Made by a program: the position numbers and the translations under genes | Shown here: positions 1-8,508 of the stretch, in pieces | Layout of the letters: every line of letters starts with the position of its first letter | How positions within the stretch are numbered: position 1 is the first letter of the stretch | Notes under the pieces: model-generated | What the model was told of the DNA's origin: nothing | Seen by the model: the letters and a program-made list of their open reading frames with translations, nothing else | Databases searched by the model: none | NCBI GenBank assembly: GCA_026392045.1 | Contig: JAPLCU010000027.1 | Span: 1 to 34,267 of the forward strand | Direction of reading: 5' to 3' | Length of the DNA: 34,267 nt | Origin: Armatimonadota bacterium | Lineage (GTDB): Bacteria > Armatimonadota > UBA5829

Positions 1-156
1 CCCGCGCAATCGCTGAGCAGTCGCTTCAAACCAGCCATTACTGACTAGCCTGGACTGGCAGCTAACTGTCGAATAAGCAATTACAGTCCGGCCACTTTCA
101 GGCCGGTGAGTGACACAAGCTTAGCTTGGCGCACCGAAACAGCTAAGCCGATACGG
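1..156. other. Intergenic start of window, no gene seen
   Basis: No reading frame with recognisable protein similarity was found here. A segment near 117-146 (CAAGCTTAGCTTGGC, then CGAAACAG) resembles 2287-2324 (AAGCTTAGCTTTGGCTC, then GCGAAACAG). The region therefore looks like repeat-derived spacer, not the end of a gene cut by the window edge. Confidence 0.4.
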
Positions 157-180
157 TTTCGGGAAAGGGGTTTCCCGAAA
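157..180. repeat. Palindromic intergenic repeat, TTTCGGGAAA family, copy 1
   Basis: A 24-base inverted repeat: TTTCGGGAAA, a four-base GGGG centre, then TTTCCCGAAA. Similar copies lie at 13562-13585, 20708-20731 and 20753-20775. This copy and the one at 20753 are both followed by TAACT. It sits directly before the surviving transposase frame. Confidence 0.75.
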
Positions 181-183
181 TAA

Positions 184-321
184 CTCAATATAATTACCGA
201 AGCAAGCAGGAATATTTATAATTATGTAGAAGTATTATGTAATAGAGTAAGGCTTCGTTCAATTCTTGGCTATATGAGCGCGGAGGAGTTTGAAGCGCAA
301 TACAAATCAAGGGCGGCTTAG
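184..321 (+). pseudogene. IS3-family transposase, C-terminal remnant
   Basis: The frame opens after a stop at 181-183 and runs to TAG at 319-321. It reads ..EASRNIYNYVEVL.. followed by ..RSILGYMSAEEFEAQY... Known IS3/IS150-type OrfB transposases end with a stretch like 'ar..IF.YIEvFYNr.R.HSaLGYmSPeeFE', so this is the last 45 or so residues after the DDE core. The DDE catalytic residues and start codon are absent, and a palindromic repeat abuts the upstream edge. The sequence just after the stop (329-342, GTGTACATTTTAGG) resembles the terminal inverted repeat of such elements, which usually begins TGTCCACTTTT. The element is dead. Identification rests on motif recall, not a search. Confidence 0.65.
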
Positions 322-410
322 CAACAACGTGTACATTTTAGGCTGCGCAGGTCAAACAGCCACCTGCGGATCCAGCAGTCGAGCACAAACACTGATTACG
401 GAGGCAGAAG

Positions 411-1085
411 ATGCAGAGACCTGATTTCTCTAACTATGTGGCTCATTTTACCAAGGACGCCGATCCCTGCGGCAACAAGGATTGTCTTGATAACAACGCT
501 GCAAAAGCGATTAGCGGCAATGCCTATGAGCGCCTAATAAGTATCCTCAAAAGTCAGAAAATCCATGCAACACCTATGCCTTGGACGGGTGCCCAGGCGG
601 TCGCGTTCACCGAATGTCCCTGGTGGTCAATGTTGCACCATGCGGAAGCATACTCACCTTACGGCGTAGGTTTTACAAAACCCCATCTATTCGCAGCTGG
701 CGGCGGTCCAGCGATATACCTTCGACCAGATCTCTACAATATCCAGGGAGAGTTTGTACACAAGGATCACCCGGAATTGCATGGATTCCATTCTGCGGTG
801 CATGCGTTCATTACCCCTTTTGCTCCTCCGTATGCTCCCAAAAAAATCCGTGATGATCACTGGAATCGCGGTCACATTGACTATTCTCATGAGCGGGAGT
901 GGCGTGTACCTCATGATTTCACCTTTGATTACGATGAGGTACAGTTCGTCGTTGTAAAAACCTACGAAGATATGGCGAAGATTGAGAGAGAGCTGAAGAA
1001 TGTAATCGGCAGAGAGAAATTCCTGATAATGGATATCCACAGAGAAATCGAGCGCCTTTGGCCAACGCATGTGCAAAATAACTGA
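411..1085 (+). CDS. AbiGi-like protein (putative abortive-infection antitoxin family)
   Basis: The 224-residue protein starts at an ATG preceded by a good ribosome site (ACGGAGG). It opens with RPDFSNYVAHFTKDAD, then has a repeated ..ERLISILKSQKIHAT.. helix, a ..AVAFTECPWWSML.. strand, ..YSPYGVGFTKPHLFAAGGG.. and ..YSHEREWRVPHDF... This order (HFT, L..IL....I, FTE.P, YGI.F.K..L...GG.P.IY, EREWR) is what I associate with the AbiGi/DUF2971-type families and loosely with ART-like folds. The residues near 25-35 (CGNKDCLDNN) extend the usual N-terminal spacing. No partner toxin (AbiGii-type nucleotidyltransferase) is adjacent; the next gene encodes a membrane protein. It follows an IS3 remnant, so acquisition by transfer is plausible. 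The family name is moderately secure, the function not. Confidence 0.5.
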   Translation: MQRPDFSNYVAHFTKDADPCGNKDCLDNNAAKAISGNAYERLISILKSQKIHATPMPWTGAQAVAFTECPWWSMLHHAEAYSPYGVGFTKPHLFAAGGGPAIYLRPDLYNIQGEFVHKDHPELHGFHSAVHAFITPFAPPYAPKKIRDDHWNRGHIDYSHEREWRVPHDFTFDYDEVQFVVVKTYEDMAKIERELKNVIGREKFLIMDIHREIERLWPTHVQNN

Positions 1086-1100
1086 GCAGCGCTTTCGCTC

Positions 1101-1140
1101 TTCCGGGATTTGAATGAAGGCGTAAGCGGTATGGAAATTA
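1101..1140 (+). repeat. Intergenic repeat, GGGATTTGAATG family, copy 1
   Basis: TTCCGGGATTTGAATGAAGG is followed by a diverged CGTAAGCGGTATGGAAAT. The same layout recurs at 2237-2276 and, inverted, at 13616-13659, where the best copy has GGGATTT and AAATCCC arms around a CCGCAGGCGG core. Confidence 0.6.
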
Positions 1141-1212
1141 CAAAACAAGAAGGAGTGCCGGAATACAACGTGTTGGGGCGGAGCGGCGCCTTCCGCCCAG
1201 AAAGAGGAACCT

Positions 1213-2199
1213 ATGAGACTGAGGTGGATACTCGCTTTTGCTCTGCTAGTAGCCCTGGGTTATACAGCTTTCCCATTGCTGCAACAAGTAACTGCTGACG
1301 GAAGTTGGGGATCACAAGGGCTGACGCAGAACGCAGTGTCCCACGCTGGCGTTCTTGGCTTGCTGGCAGGTTTTGTGGCGACTATTGTCGTGATCTTTCT
1401 GACAAGGGAAGAAGCAGGCGATAGTGAAGACGCACCAGAAGGCGGCTTGCCGGAGGAAGACCAAGAGAGCTGGTTCAAGTACGGCGCCATAGCGACATTC
1501 CTTTGCACCTTTTTCATAGCCATACTGGGCAGTTTTCAATATGCGTCCTTTACTGGTCTAGCAGAGTACTGGGTCAACCTGGGCATAGCTGTGGATCCAG
1601 CGCGGCCGTGGCTGACACAGGTAGCGGCCGAATACCCTGGCTTGGTGTTTAACATTCTTTCTGTAGATTACCTACTGGCTGTTTATCTGAGCTTCTACGG
1701 TTTGGTTCTCACTATGCGGTTCTGCGTGCCAAGGATTACCGGTTTGCACATACTGACCTACTACCTTCTTACGATGATATTCCTATTGGGGTCTTTATGG
1801 GTGTTCCTCGACTATGCACTAACCAACTTTCGCGTGACGCAGACGGTGAACTTTGCACTGCTGGGAAAGTGCTACCTGGGACTGGTTATCACGGCGCAGT
1901 TGCTTTCCGTGCTGTTCTGGCGCGCCATCCGTCCGCGGGTCATGGGCTTGCTTTACATCGGCCTGGCTGTGTGCGTTGGATTTGTGGTAGGTTGCGGAGC
2001 TATGTTCGCAAGTTACTCCTCGGCCTCGCCCGAATTAGCTCAGAGCTACTTGGCCTCGACGCATACCGTAGTCTGGGTCATCGGCATGTGTATGGCAGCA
2101 CTATTCGCGTGGTTCACACTCTGTCTCAACGTTCTGCTTCTCAACACTCGGGCAGACAAGCGCCTTGTGCCTCGGAAGCAAACAACGCGTCGTCCGTGA
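1213..2199 (+). CDS. Eight-helix integral membrane protein, function unknown
   Basis: I do not recognise this 328-residue protein. About eight hydrophobic segments are visible: residues 4-23, 47-63, 90-108, 144-168, 181-203, 214-236, 244-266 and 286-310. A charged, acidic cytosolic-type loop (64-89, rich in E/D) separates helices 2 and 3. The N-terminus MRLRW followed by a hydrophobic run could be an anchor or signal. An AAAGAGG ribosome site precedes the ATG. There is no obvious ligand motif, no histidine-kinase or ABC signature, and no neighbour in the same direction that would indicate a role. The 3' end is arginine-rich (RKQTTRRP). The gene stands alone between two copies of the same repeat family (1101-1140 and 2237-2276), so it may be an accessory insertion. 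Confidence 0.6.
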   Translation: MRLRWILAFALLVALGYTAFPLLQQVTADGSWGSQGLTQNAVSHAGVLGLLAGFVATIVVIFLTREEAGDSEDAPEGGLPEEDQESWFKYGAIATFLCTFFIAILGSFQYASFTGLAEYWVNLGIAVDPARPWLTQVAAEYPGLVFNILSVDYLLAVYLSFYGLVLTMRFCVPRITGLHILTYYLLTMIFLLGSLWVFLDYALTNFRVTQTVNFALLGKCYLGLVITAQLLSVLFWRAIRPRVMGLLYIGLAVCVGFVVGCGAMFASYSSASPELAQSYLASTHTVVWVIGMCMAALFAWFTLCLNVLLLNTRADKRLVPRKQTTRRP

Positions 2200-2236
2200 C
2201 ACATATGCTCAACCTCTGGACTAGCTGTTTTCCGTC

Positions 2237-2276
2237 TTCCAGAATTCAAATGAAGCCGCAGGCGGAATGGAAATCC
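2237..2276 (+). repeat. Intergenic repeat, GGGATTTGAATG family, copy 2
   Basis: Reads TTCCAGAATTCAAATGAAGC followed by CGCAGGCGGAATGGAAATCC. The 3' half is almost identical to the reverse complement of the 13616-13659 copy. Confidence 0.65.
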
Positions 2277-2305
2277 ATAAACAACCAAAGCTTAGCTTTG
2301 GCTCA

Positions 2306-2358
2306 TCAGAGATGAGCGAAACAGTCTGAACGGGCGCATCAGAGATTGCGCCCGAACA
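2306..2358 (+). repeat. Two hairpin repeats sharing a CATCAGAGAT loop
   Basis: GCTCATCAGAGATGAGC (about 2311-2327) and GGGCGCATCAGAGATTGCGCCC with tail GAACA (2332-2358) share the central CATCAGAGAT but have different, self-complementary stems. The second belongs to the 'GCCCGAACA' family also seen at 9715-9820, 29541-29571 and 30784-30833. Confidence 0.55.
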
Positions 2359-2450
2359 TTGTTTCATCCTCCCCTTCCCCCAACTCATAATTCATAACTC
2401 AAAACTCGCACCCAAACTCGCGCCATAACTCGCACGAAGGCGCGTCAACT

Positions 2451-2458
2451 GTTATAAT
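2451..2458 (+). promoter_or_regulatory. Candidate -10 element for folC
   Basis: GTTATAAT contains a perfect TATAAT at 2453-2458. It overlaps the first in-frame ATG (2457), so transcripts would begin near 2464. No convincing -35 is visible. This favours the downstream ATG at 2499 as the folC start. Confidence 0.4.
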
Positions 2459-2498
2459 GGACTCTGATCTAATAAAGGAAAGTGCAAAGAAAACCCTT

Positions 2499-3797
2499 AT
2501 GAATTTTGACCAGTCGGTAGAGTATCTGGATGGGCTTATAAAATTTGGAATCAAGTTTGGCTTGGAGCGGATTACGGCGCTTTGCGAAGCGTTTGGCAAC
2601 CCGCAAAATAAGCTGAGGGTCATACACGTCGCCGGCACAAACGGCAAGGGATCAACCTGCACTTTCATAGCATCCATTTTGAGCGAGGCAGAGCATAGAA
2701 CCGGGCTTTACCTCTCGCCGTATGTATTCGACATACGCGAACGCATTCAGATAGACGGACGAATGATCTCCAAAGATGCTTTTGCCGAAATCATGACCGA
2801 GATCAAACCCGTTGCAGACCAGATCGGCGAAACCGACCTTGGCCCGGTCACCGAATTTGAAGCAAAGACCCTTGCGGCTTTCATCTATTTTGCGCGGCAA
2901 AATGTGGATTTTGCGGTAATCGAAGTTGGAATGGGCGGCAGGTTCGATGCGACAAATATCGTCGATCCGCTGGTGGCAGTCATCACGAACATTAGCCTTG
3001 ATCACACTGAGCGGCTTGGAGACACCATAGAAAAGATAGCGTTTGAAAAGGCGGGGATCATCAAGACCGGAGCCGTTCTGATAACCGCCGTAGACGATCA
3101 AGCCGCGTGGCAGGTCATTCTGAACCGTTCGCGCCAAGAAGGGGCCGAAGTTTGGCGGGTAATCGAATCGCCCGCAAAGAAAGCGATTTCTCATTCGGCG
3201 GATGTGCATATTCGCTACACAAGCAAATGGGACTGTTTTTCGGTCAATGGCGCTGAGTTCCACTACAATGACCTCAAACCAGGTCTTGCAGGAGCTTTTC
3301 AACACATAAATGCCGCAACAGCCATCGCCGCGATAGTTGCGCTGCGAAAATATGAAGTTAGAATCCCAACTCGAGCAATCTCTTCGGGTGTCGCCAACGC
3401 CTACATCCCAGGCAGGCTGGAAGTTCTGCAGGAGCATCCCAAGGTCATCATAGACGGCGCCCACAATGCCGACGCCGCCCTGCATCTAGCCCGCGCAATC
3501 AACCAAAGTATGCGCTACGATCAAATGATTCTGGTAATAGGAATGCTGAACACCCACCCCACCGATGGCGTATTGCTGAACCTGGCTCCGATGGCATCCA
3601 AGATAATCGCCACGCAATCCAAATGGAGCAAAGCGCTGCCCGCCGCCGAAATGGCCGAAGCAGCCCGGCGATTCTGCGAAGATGTCGAGGTAATAGACAA
3701 CGTCCCAGACGCCGTAAGGAGTGCGATAGAACTTGCAGGCGATGATGGCCTGGTGCTAGTCACCGGCAGTTTCTATACCATTGGGGAAGTCGGCTAA
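2499..3797 (+). CDS. folC: Bifunctional folylpolyglutamate synthase / dihydrofolate synthase
   Basis: A cytosolic Mur-ligase-family enzyme that adds L-glutamate to dihydropteroate or folates using ATP. Seen from the start: YLDGLIKFGIKFGLERI, the P-loop HVAGTNGKGSTCTF, ..LYLSPYVFDIRERIQIDG.., ..EVGMGGRFDATN.., ..ITNISLDHTERLGDT..AFEKAGIIK.. and the C-terminal ..PGRLEVL..IIDGAHNADA... All are hallmark FolC motifs. From 2499 the protein has 432 residues, normal for the family. The frame is open back to an ATG at 2457 (446 residues), but that codon overlaps a TATAAT and has no ribosome site, and FolC proteins usually begin close to the YLD..FGIK helix. The gene stands alone, with hairpins and the pst promoter following. 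Confidence 0.93.
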   Translation: MNFDQSVEYLDGLIKFGIKFGLERITALCEAFGNPQNKLRVIHVAGTNGKGSTCTFIASILSEAEHRTGLYLSPYVFDIRERIQIDGRMISKDAFAEIMTEIKPVADQIGETDLGPVTEFEAKTLAAFIYFARQNVDFAVIEVGMGGRFDATNIVDPLVAVITNISLDHTERLGDTIEKIAFEKAGIIKTGAVLITAVDDQAAWQVILNRSRQEGAEVWRVIESPAKKAISHSADVHIRYTSKWDCFSVNGAEFHYNDLKPGLAGAFQHINAATAIAAIVALRKYEVRIPTRAISSGVANAYIPGRLEVLQEHPKVIIDGAHNADAALHLARAINQSMRYDQMILVIGMLNTHPTDGVLLNLAPMASKIIATQSKWSKALPAAEMAEAARRFCEDVEVIDNVPDAVRSAIELAGDDGLVLVTGSFYTIGEVG

Positions 3798-3811
3798 GAG
3801 CGTCGGATAAA

Positions 3812-3834
3812 GTCCGGGAACAGATTTCCCGGAC
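3812..3834 (+). terminator. Hairpin after folC
   Basis: GTCCGGGAA / loop CAGAT / TTCCCGGAC is a perfect 9-bp stem 14 bases after the folC stop. No T-run follows, so termination is uncertain. Confidence 0.5.
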
Positions 3835-3850
3835 GATCATAACTTAACTA

Positions 3851-3882
3851 TGCTTCGAGGGCTCGTTTTTTGCCCCGAAGCA
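3851..3882. repeat. TGCTTCG hairpin repeat, copy 1
   Basis: TGCTTCG(A)GGG pairs with CCCCGAAGCA around a T-rich loop. A sister hairpin with the same ends and T-rich loop lies at 21955-21984, after the FGE-like gene. Both follow a gene's 3' end and may act as terminators. Confidence 0.5.
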
Positions 3883-3907
3883 AATTTACTGAAATCTTAT
3901 GCCATCC

Positions 3908-3935
3908 TTGCACACTCCTAAAAACATACTATATT
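3908..3935 (+). promoter_or_regulatory. Promoter of the pst-phoU operon
   Basis: TTGCAC (3908-3913), a 16-base spacer, then TATATT (3930-3935; TATTAT two bases on is an alternative), about 46 bases before the pstS ATG. I could not identify a Pho box with confidence. Confidence 0.5.
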
Positions 3936-3981
3936 ATATAGTCGATGATATCCGAATTTTATTCTGAAAGAGAGATTTAAC

Positions 3982-5052
3982 ATGAATCAAAAAACACTGA
4001 AACTGATTTTACTTGCAATTTCTATCACCGCGGCCCTGTCCATCGTAGGATGCGGCAAGGGCGGCGCCAAGTCCGGCAGCAAAATTAATGGCGCAGGGGC
4101 CACTTTCCCTGCCCCGGTATACACCACATGGGCCGACCAATACAACCAGATCAAGGGCGTGCAGGTAAATTATAACGCCATCGGATCAGGCGGCGGAGTT
4201 CAGCAGATCAAGGCAAAAACGGTCGATTTCGGCGCTTCCGACGCCCCTTTGACCGCAGATGAACTTAAAGAAGCAGACCTGATGCAGTTTCCGATGATTA
4301 TGGGTGGAGTTGTGCCCGTGGTGAACATCGCAGGAATCAAACCAGGGCAACTCCAGCTCACCGCGCAGGTTATATCGGATATCTATCTAGGCAAAATCAA
4401 AAAATGGAACGACCCCGCCATAGCAAAAGCCAACCCCGGCCTGACTCTGCCAGCTACGAACATCACAGTAGTTGCCAGAGCAGACGGCTCCGGCACATCT
4501 TGGATATTTACCAATTATCTGGACAAAGTTTCCAAAGAATGGCATTCAAAGGTCGGCTTCGGCAAGACTGTAAACTGGCCCGCAGCAGGCACAACCCGCG
4601 GCAAAGGCAATGACGGCGTAGCGGCATTCGTAAAGCGCATTGATGGGGCCATCGGCTACGTTGAATACGCCTATGCCCTGCAAGGTAAAATGTCCCATGT
4701 TAAGCTGCAAAACAAATCAGGCAAGTTCGTGGAACCGTCCGTGGAGACATTCCAGGGCGCTGCCGCTGGAGCGGATTGGAAAAACGCCCCCGGCTTTTAT
4801 GTGGTGCTCACAGATCAGCCCGGCGAAAAGAGTTGGCCGATCACCGGCGCGTCCTATATCATCGTCCAAAAGAAGATGACCGATGAAAAAGTCGCCAAAG
4901 CAATACTGGAGTTCTTCGATTGGAGCTATCGCCACGGCCGGGATATGGCAAAAGAACTTGACTACGTTCCAATGCCCGAAAACGTAATTAAATTGGTCAC
5001 CGAAAAATGGAAAACCGAACTAACAATCAACGGCAAACCAGCCTGGAAGTAG
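3982..5052 (+). CDS. pstS: Phosphate ABC transporter, substrate-binding lipoprotein
   Basis: Binds inorganic phosphate outside the membrane and delivers it to PstCA. The 356-residue precursor has a lipoprotein signal: basic N-terminus, hydrophobic run, and lipobox IVGC with the lipidated Cys at residue 24. Phosphate-binding motifs typical of PstS are present: GAGATFPAPVYTTWADQY, YNAIGSGGGVQQI, DFGASDAPLT, RADGSGTSWIFTNYL and TRGKGNDGVA. The ribosome site is GAAAGAGAG. It is the first gene of pstSCAB-phoU, with its own promoter, and only 49 bases separate it from the pstC start. Expression is expected to rise under phosphate limitation (family knowledge); no phoB/phoR is in the window. Confidence 0.96.
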   Translation: MNQKTLKLILLAISITAALSIVGCGKGGAKSGSKINGAGATFPAPVYTTWADQYNQIKGVQVNYNAIGSGGGVQQIKAKTVDFGASDAPLTADELKEADLMQFPMIMGGVVPVVNIAGIKPGQLQLTAQVISDIYLGKIKKWNDPAIAKANPGLTLPATNITVVARADGSGTSWIFTNYLDKVSKEWHSKVGFGKTVNWPAAGTTRGKGNDGVAAFVKRIDGAIGYVEYAYALQGKMSHVKLQNKSGKFVEPSVETFQGAAAGADWKNAPGFYVVLTDQPGEKSWPITGASYIIVQKKMTDEKVAKAILEFFDWSYRHGRDMAKELDYVPMPENVIKLVTEKWKTELTINGKPAWK

Positions 5053-5101
5053 ATTGGTATTAGATGGGCCTGGAAATCCGGTCCCTGTCCCTTGGATAAC
5101 G

Positions 5102-6061
5102 ATGGCTATCAACATAGAACAACCAAATATAAGCCAAAGGCCGCACAAGTCGCCTGCTAATAAGCTATTCAGAATGCTTGGGGCAGCTTGCTGCTGCCTG
5201 ATTGTTCTGGTAATGGCGGGAATAGTAATCGAGCTGTTTATCAAATCACAGCTTTCGATGAACACATTCGGCTGGGGATTTCTCACATCATCTACATGGG
5301 ACCCGGTCAATGGCAAGTTCGGCGCGCTGAGCAGCATTTCGGGCACAATAGTTACCACAATCATCGCGCTGATAATCGCGGTTCCGATGAGCCTGGTAGT
5401 TTCGATATTCCTGGTGGAATTAGCTCCCGAAAAGCTCAGCGGCATCTTTGGGACTGCAATTGAGCTCTTGGCCGCCATCCCCAGCATTATCTATGGAATG
5501 TGGGGGCTGTTCGTGTTTGTGCCAATCATGGGCAAATATATCAACCCGTTGCTCAGCAAGTGGTTTGGCAATACTTTTTTGTTCTCCGGCCCGTCTTCCT
5601 CCGGTTTGGGAATATTGACGGCAGGCTGCATTCTCGCGCTGATGGTATTGCCGTTTATTACCTCAGTAATGCGAGACATCCTGATGATGGTGCCGCCCGT
5701 GATGAAAGAATCGGCTTACGGCTTGGGCGCCACCACCTGGGAAGTCACCAAAGACGTTTCCATTCCTTACGGTCTGCGCGGAATGGTCGGAGCGGTTTTC
5801 CTGGGCCTGGGCAGAGCGATTGGTGAGACAATGGCTGTAACATTTGTTTTGGCAAACGATCACACTCTATCGTCGTCACTCTTCGCAGGCGGCAACACCA
5901 TCGCCTCCACCCTTGCGGTGGAGTTCACCGAAGCCTCAGATGGCCTGTATCTGAGCTCACTGGTTCAGCTAGGATTGGTGCTGTTCCTCATAACGGCAAT
6001 CTTCCAGATAATCGCTCAAGTCTGGCTAAAATATGCCGGTAAGAACGGAGGCCGAAGTTGA
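5102..6061 (+). CDS. pstC: Phosphate ABC transporter permease PstC
   Basis: One of the two membrane subunits forming the phosphate channel. From the ATG at 5102 it has 319 residues, matching the family. The frame is open to a TTG at 5054, but the extra 16 residues (..GNPVPVPW..) are not PstC-like. Hydrophobic segments start with LGAACCCLIVLVMAGIVIEL. The ABC-permease core includes ELLAAIPSIIYGMWGLFVF, ..SAYGLGATTWEVTKDVSIPYG.. (EAA-type loop contacting PstB) and GLGRAIGETMAVTFVLAND, all characteristic of PstC. The ribosome site is weak. The stop overlaps the TTG of pstA, implying translational coupling. Confidence 0.93.
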   Translation: MAINIEQPNISQRPHKSPANKLFRMLGAACCCLIVLVMAGIVIELFIKSQLSMNTFGWGFLTSSTWDPVNGKFGALSSISGTIVTTIIALIIAVPMSLVVSIFLVELAPEKLSGIFGTAIELLAAIPSIIYGMWGLFVFVPIMGKYINPLLSKWFGNTFLFSGPSSSGLGILTAGCILALMVLPFITSVMRDILMMVPPVMKESAYGLGATTWEVTKDVSIPYGLRGMVGAVFLGLGRAIGETMAVTFVLANDHTLSSSLFAGGNTIASTLAVEFTEASDGLYLSSLVQLGLVLFLITAIFQIIAQVWLKYAGKNGGRS

Positions 6062-6906
6062 GACCTCGCTCTATCACACAGCGCAAAACCCTCAACGGCG
6101 TGGTCACGCTAATTGCCGGGTCAGCCGCTGTGTTTGGCCTTTGTATGCTGGTTTGGATTCTATACACAGTGGTCAGCCGAGGCATTGGAGCCATTAACTG
6201 GGATTTCTTCACACAACTACCCAAGCCACCGGGAATGTCTGGCGGAGGTGTGGCCAATGCGATACTCGGGACCGTTATGATCACCGCTGCTGCCACGATC
6301 ATTGGGGTACCGATAGGCATGATGGCGGGGATTTATCTCTCAGAGTTCGGGCAGGAAAGCAAATTTGCTAACACGGTGCGGTTCGTCGCAAATATAATGA
6401 TGGGCGCGCCGTCCATTGTGATCGGCGTTTTCGCATACACTATCATCGTGCTCAGATTCGGGTTTTCCGGGTATGCCGGAGCCATCGCGCTGGCGATTAT
6501 AATGCTGCCGATTGTCACGCGCACCACCGAAGATATTCTCAAACTTGTGCCGAACACTCTGCGCGAATCAGCCCTTGCGCTGGGCGCACCCGAGCACAAG
6601 ATGATATTTGAAGTAGTCTTCAGGGCAGCAAAAAGCGGCCTTGTGACCGGCGTAATGCTCGCAGTCGCCCGTGTGAGCGGAGAAACCGCGCCCCTGCTAT
6701 TCACCGCAGTAAATAGCAAGTTTTGGAACTGGCTAATGGTGGGAGAGACCGGCAACCTGACCGTCACAATCAACGACTACGCCAAATCGGCCTTCAACGA
6801 CCAAAACACCATGGCCTGGGGAGCATCATTACTGATAACAGCAGGAGTGCTATTCTTAAATATCACGGCGCGCCTGATATCAAGAGACAGGAAAGCTAAA
6901 CGATGA
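6058..6906 (+). CDS. pstA: Phosphate ABC transporter permease PstA
   Basis: The second phosphate channel subunit, 282 residues. The start is TTG at 6058, overlapping the pstC stop (TTGA), with a strong GGAGG eight bases upstream, so a TTG start is well supported. PstA hallmarks include GIPxGxxAGIYLSE-like [28 protein letters not shown], ..[21 protein letters not shown].. (EAA loop) and [20 protein letters not shown]. About six transmembrane segments are visible. The ATG of pstB overlaps its stop (ATGA), so the operon is tightly coupled. Confidence 0.94.
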   Translation: MRPRSITQRKTLNGVVTLIAGSAAVFGLCMLVWILYTVVSRGIGAINWDFFTQLPKPPGMSGGGVANAILGTVMITAAATIIGVPIGMMAGIYLSEFGQESKFANTVRFVANIMMGAPSIVIGVFAYTIIVLRFGFSGYAGAIALAIIMLPIVTRTTEDILKLVPNTLRESALALGAPEHKMIFEVVFRAAKSGLVTGVMLAVARVSGETAPLLFTAVNSKFWNWLMVGETGNLTVTINDYAKSAFNDQNTMAWGASLLITAGVLFLNITARLISRDRKAKR

Positions 6907-7676
6907 GCGAAGTTATTATACAAAACCCGAAGATATCCGTGCGAGATCTGAACTTCTACTACGACGGGCATCAGGCGCTGAAGTCGAATGATCTGGATAT
7001 AGCCGAAAACCGAGTCACCGCGATCATTGGGCCGTCCGGCTGCGGAAAATCTACGCATATCCGCACCTACAACCGCATTTTCGAAATGTATAAAGGCCAA
7101 AAGGCCACCGGCGAGATCATAATGGACGGCGAGAATCTACTTGACCCATCAATTGATCTCATAGACCTGCGGCTAAGGATTGGAATGATCTTCCAGCGTC
7201 CGACGCCATTTCCAATGTCGATTTATAACAACGTGGCATACGGCCTGCGCCTCAAAGCAAAAACCAGCAAAAACGAGCTTGATGACAAAATAGAAGAATC
7301 GCTCATCAAGGCGGCGCTGTGGAACGAAGTCAAGGACAAGCTGCATGAGTCCGGCACACACCTTTCCGGCGGACAACAACAACGGCTGTGCATAGCCAGA
7401 GCCATTGCGGTAGAGCCCGAAGTTCTACTGATGGACGAGCCCGCATCAGCAATAGACCCGGTGGGAACAGCAAAAATCGAAGAACTGATAGAAAAGCTGA
7501 AAGAATTGTATACTATAGTTGTGGTTACGCATAACATGCAGCAGGCAGCGCGTATCTCAGATTACACTGCATTTTTCTTCGAAGGCGATGTAATCGAATT
7601 CGGCATAACCAGCGACATGTTCAGCCGACCAAAAAAACAGCAAACCGAGGACTACATAACCGGCAGGTTTGGATAG
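6903..7676 (+). CDS. pstB: Phosphate ABC transporter ATPase PstB
   Basis: The cytosolic ATPase that powers PstCA. In its 257 residues: Walker [10 protein letters not shown] near residue 40, Q-loop in [20 protein letters not shown], signature [14 protein letters not shown], Walker [14 protein letters not shown] and H-loop [15 protein letters not shown]. The phrase [14 protein letters not shown] is specific to PstB among ABC ATPases. After Walker A it has HIRTYNR where many PstB proteins have FLR.LNR, a lineage variation and not a defect. It starts four bases inside pstA. A spacer of 98 bases without a visible terminator separates it from phoU. Confidence 0.96.
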   Translation: MSEVIIQNPKISVRDLNFYYDGHQALKSNDLDIAENRVTAIIGPSGCGKSTHIRTYNRIFEMYKGQKATGEIIMDGENLLDPSIDLIDLRLRIGMIFQRPTPFPMSIYNNVAYGLRLKAKTSKNELDDKIEESLIKAALWNEVKDKLHESGTHLSGGQQQRLCIARAIAVEPEVLLMDEPASAIDPVGTAKIEELIEKLKELYTIVVVTHNMQQAARISDYTAFFFEGDVIEFGITSDMFSRPKKQQTEDYITGRFG

Positions 7677-7774
7677 GATTTCGAACGCAGCAATGACAAT
7701 CTAACGCGAGGCAGTGGATTCCGGGGCTTTCTGCTTTCCGCTTTCCACTTTCAGCTACTCCGAAGGAGTTACCA

Positions 7775-8446
7775 ATGAGCACACATTTGCATAGAGAAAT
7801 CGACAAACTCAAAAAGAAAATCCTCTTCATGGGGGCAGAAACTGAAGAGACAGTGCGAAAGTCCATCGACGCCTTAATCACTCGCAATGAGCCTCTTGCT
7901 CAACAAGTGATAGTTGGCGATGAAGTGTTGGACAATCTGGAAGTCGAGATTGAGGAAGAATGCCTGAAAATTCTTGCGCTCTACCAACCGGTAGCAAGCG
8001 ACCTCAGATACGTTATCGCGGTGCTGAAGATAAATAACGATCTCGAGCGCATAGGCGACCTGGCCGTGAACATCGCCGAGAGAGCCGCATATCTTTCCGG
8101 TCACGCGCCAATCGAGGTATATCTCGACTTCAAAAGCATGGCCGACAACGCACAACTCATGCTAAAACAAAGCCTCGATGCCCTGGTAAACTCAGACACA
8201 ACGCTTGCCCGGCAGGTGCGGTCCGAAGACGAAGAAGTCGACACAGCTAACCGCAATATGTTTGAGCTTATAGAAAACTACATAAAGCAAAATCCCGACC
8301 GAGTTGCCGGAGCGCTGCACCTGATCTCAGTCTCCCGCCACCTCGAACGCATAGGCGACCAGGCCACAAATATCGCCGAAGACGTGATATATATGGTTGA
8401 AGGCGAAATTGTTCGCCACCAACCGGAGGATTTTGCCAGCGCATGA
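7775..8446 (+). CDS. phoU: Phosphate transport accessory/regulatory protein PhoU
   Basis: PhoU links PstSCAB activity to PhoR signalling and prevents phosphate over-uptake (family knowledge). The 223-residue protein shows the two-repeat helical PhoU fold. Repeat 1 carries NDLERIGDLAVNIAER and repeat 2 carries RHLERIGDQATNIAED; these E..xD motifs bind metal clusters. The N-terminus HLHREIDKLKKKILFMG is typical. The ribosome site is GAAGGAG, seven bases from the ATG. It ends the pst operon. The phoBR partners are not nearby. Confidence 0.94.
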   Translation: MSTHLHREIDKLKKKILFMGAETEETVRKSIDALITRNEPLAQQVIVGDEVLDNLEVEIEEECLKILALYQPVASDLRYVIAVLKINNDLERIGDLAVNIAERAAYLSGHAPIEVYLDFKSMADNAQLMLKQSLDALVNSDTTLARQVRSEDEEVDTANRNMFELIENYIKQNPDRVAGALHLISVSRHLERIGDQATNIAEDVIYMVEGEIVRHQPEDFASA

Positions 8447-8508
8447 TATAACACCTTATCTGAGAGTTTCACCCAATAAGATTTCTCAAGTGTGCGGGAG
8501 GATTAGCA

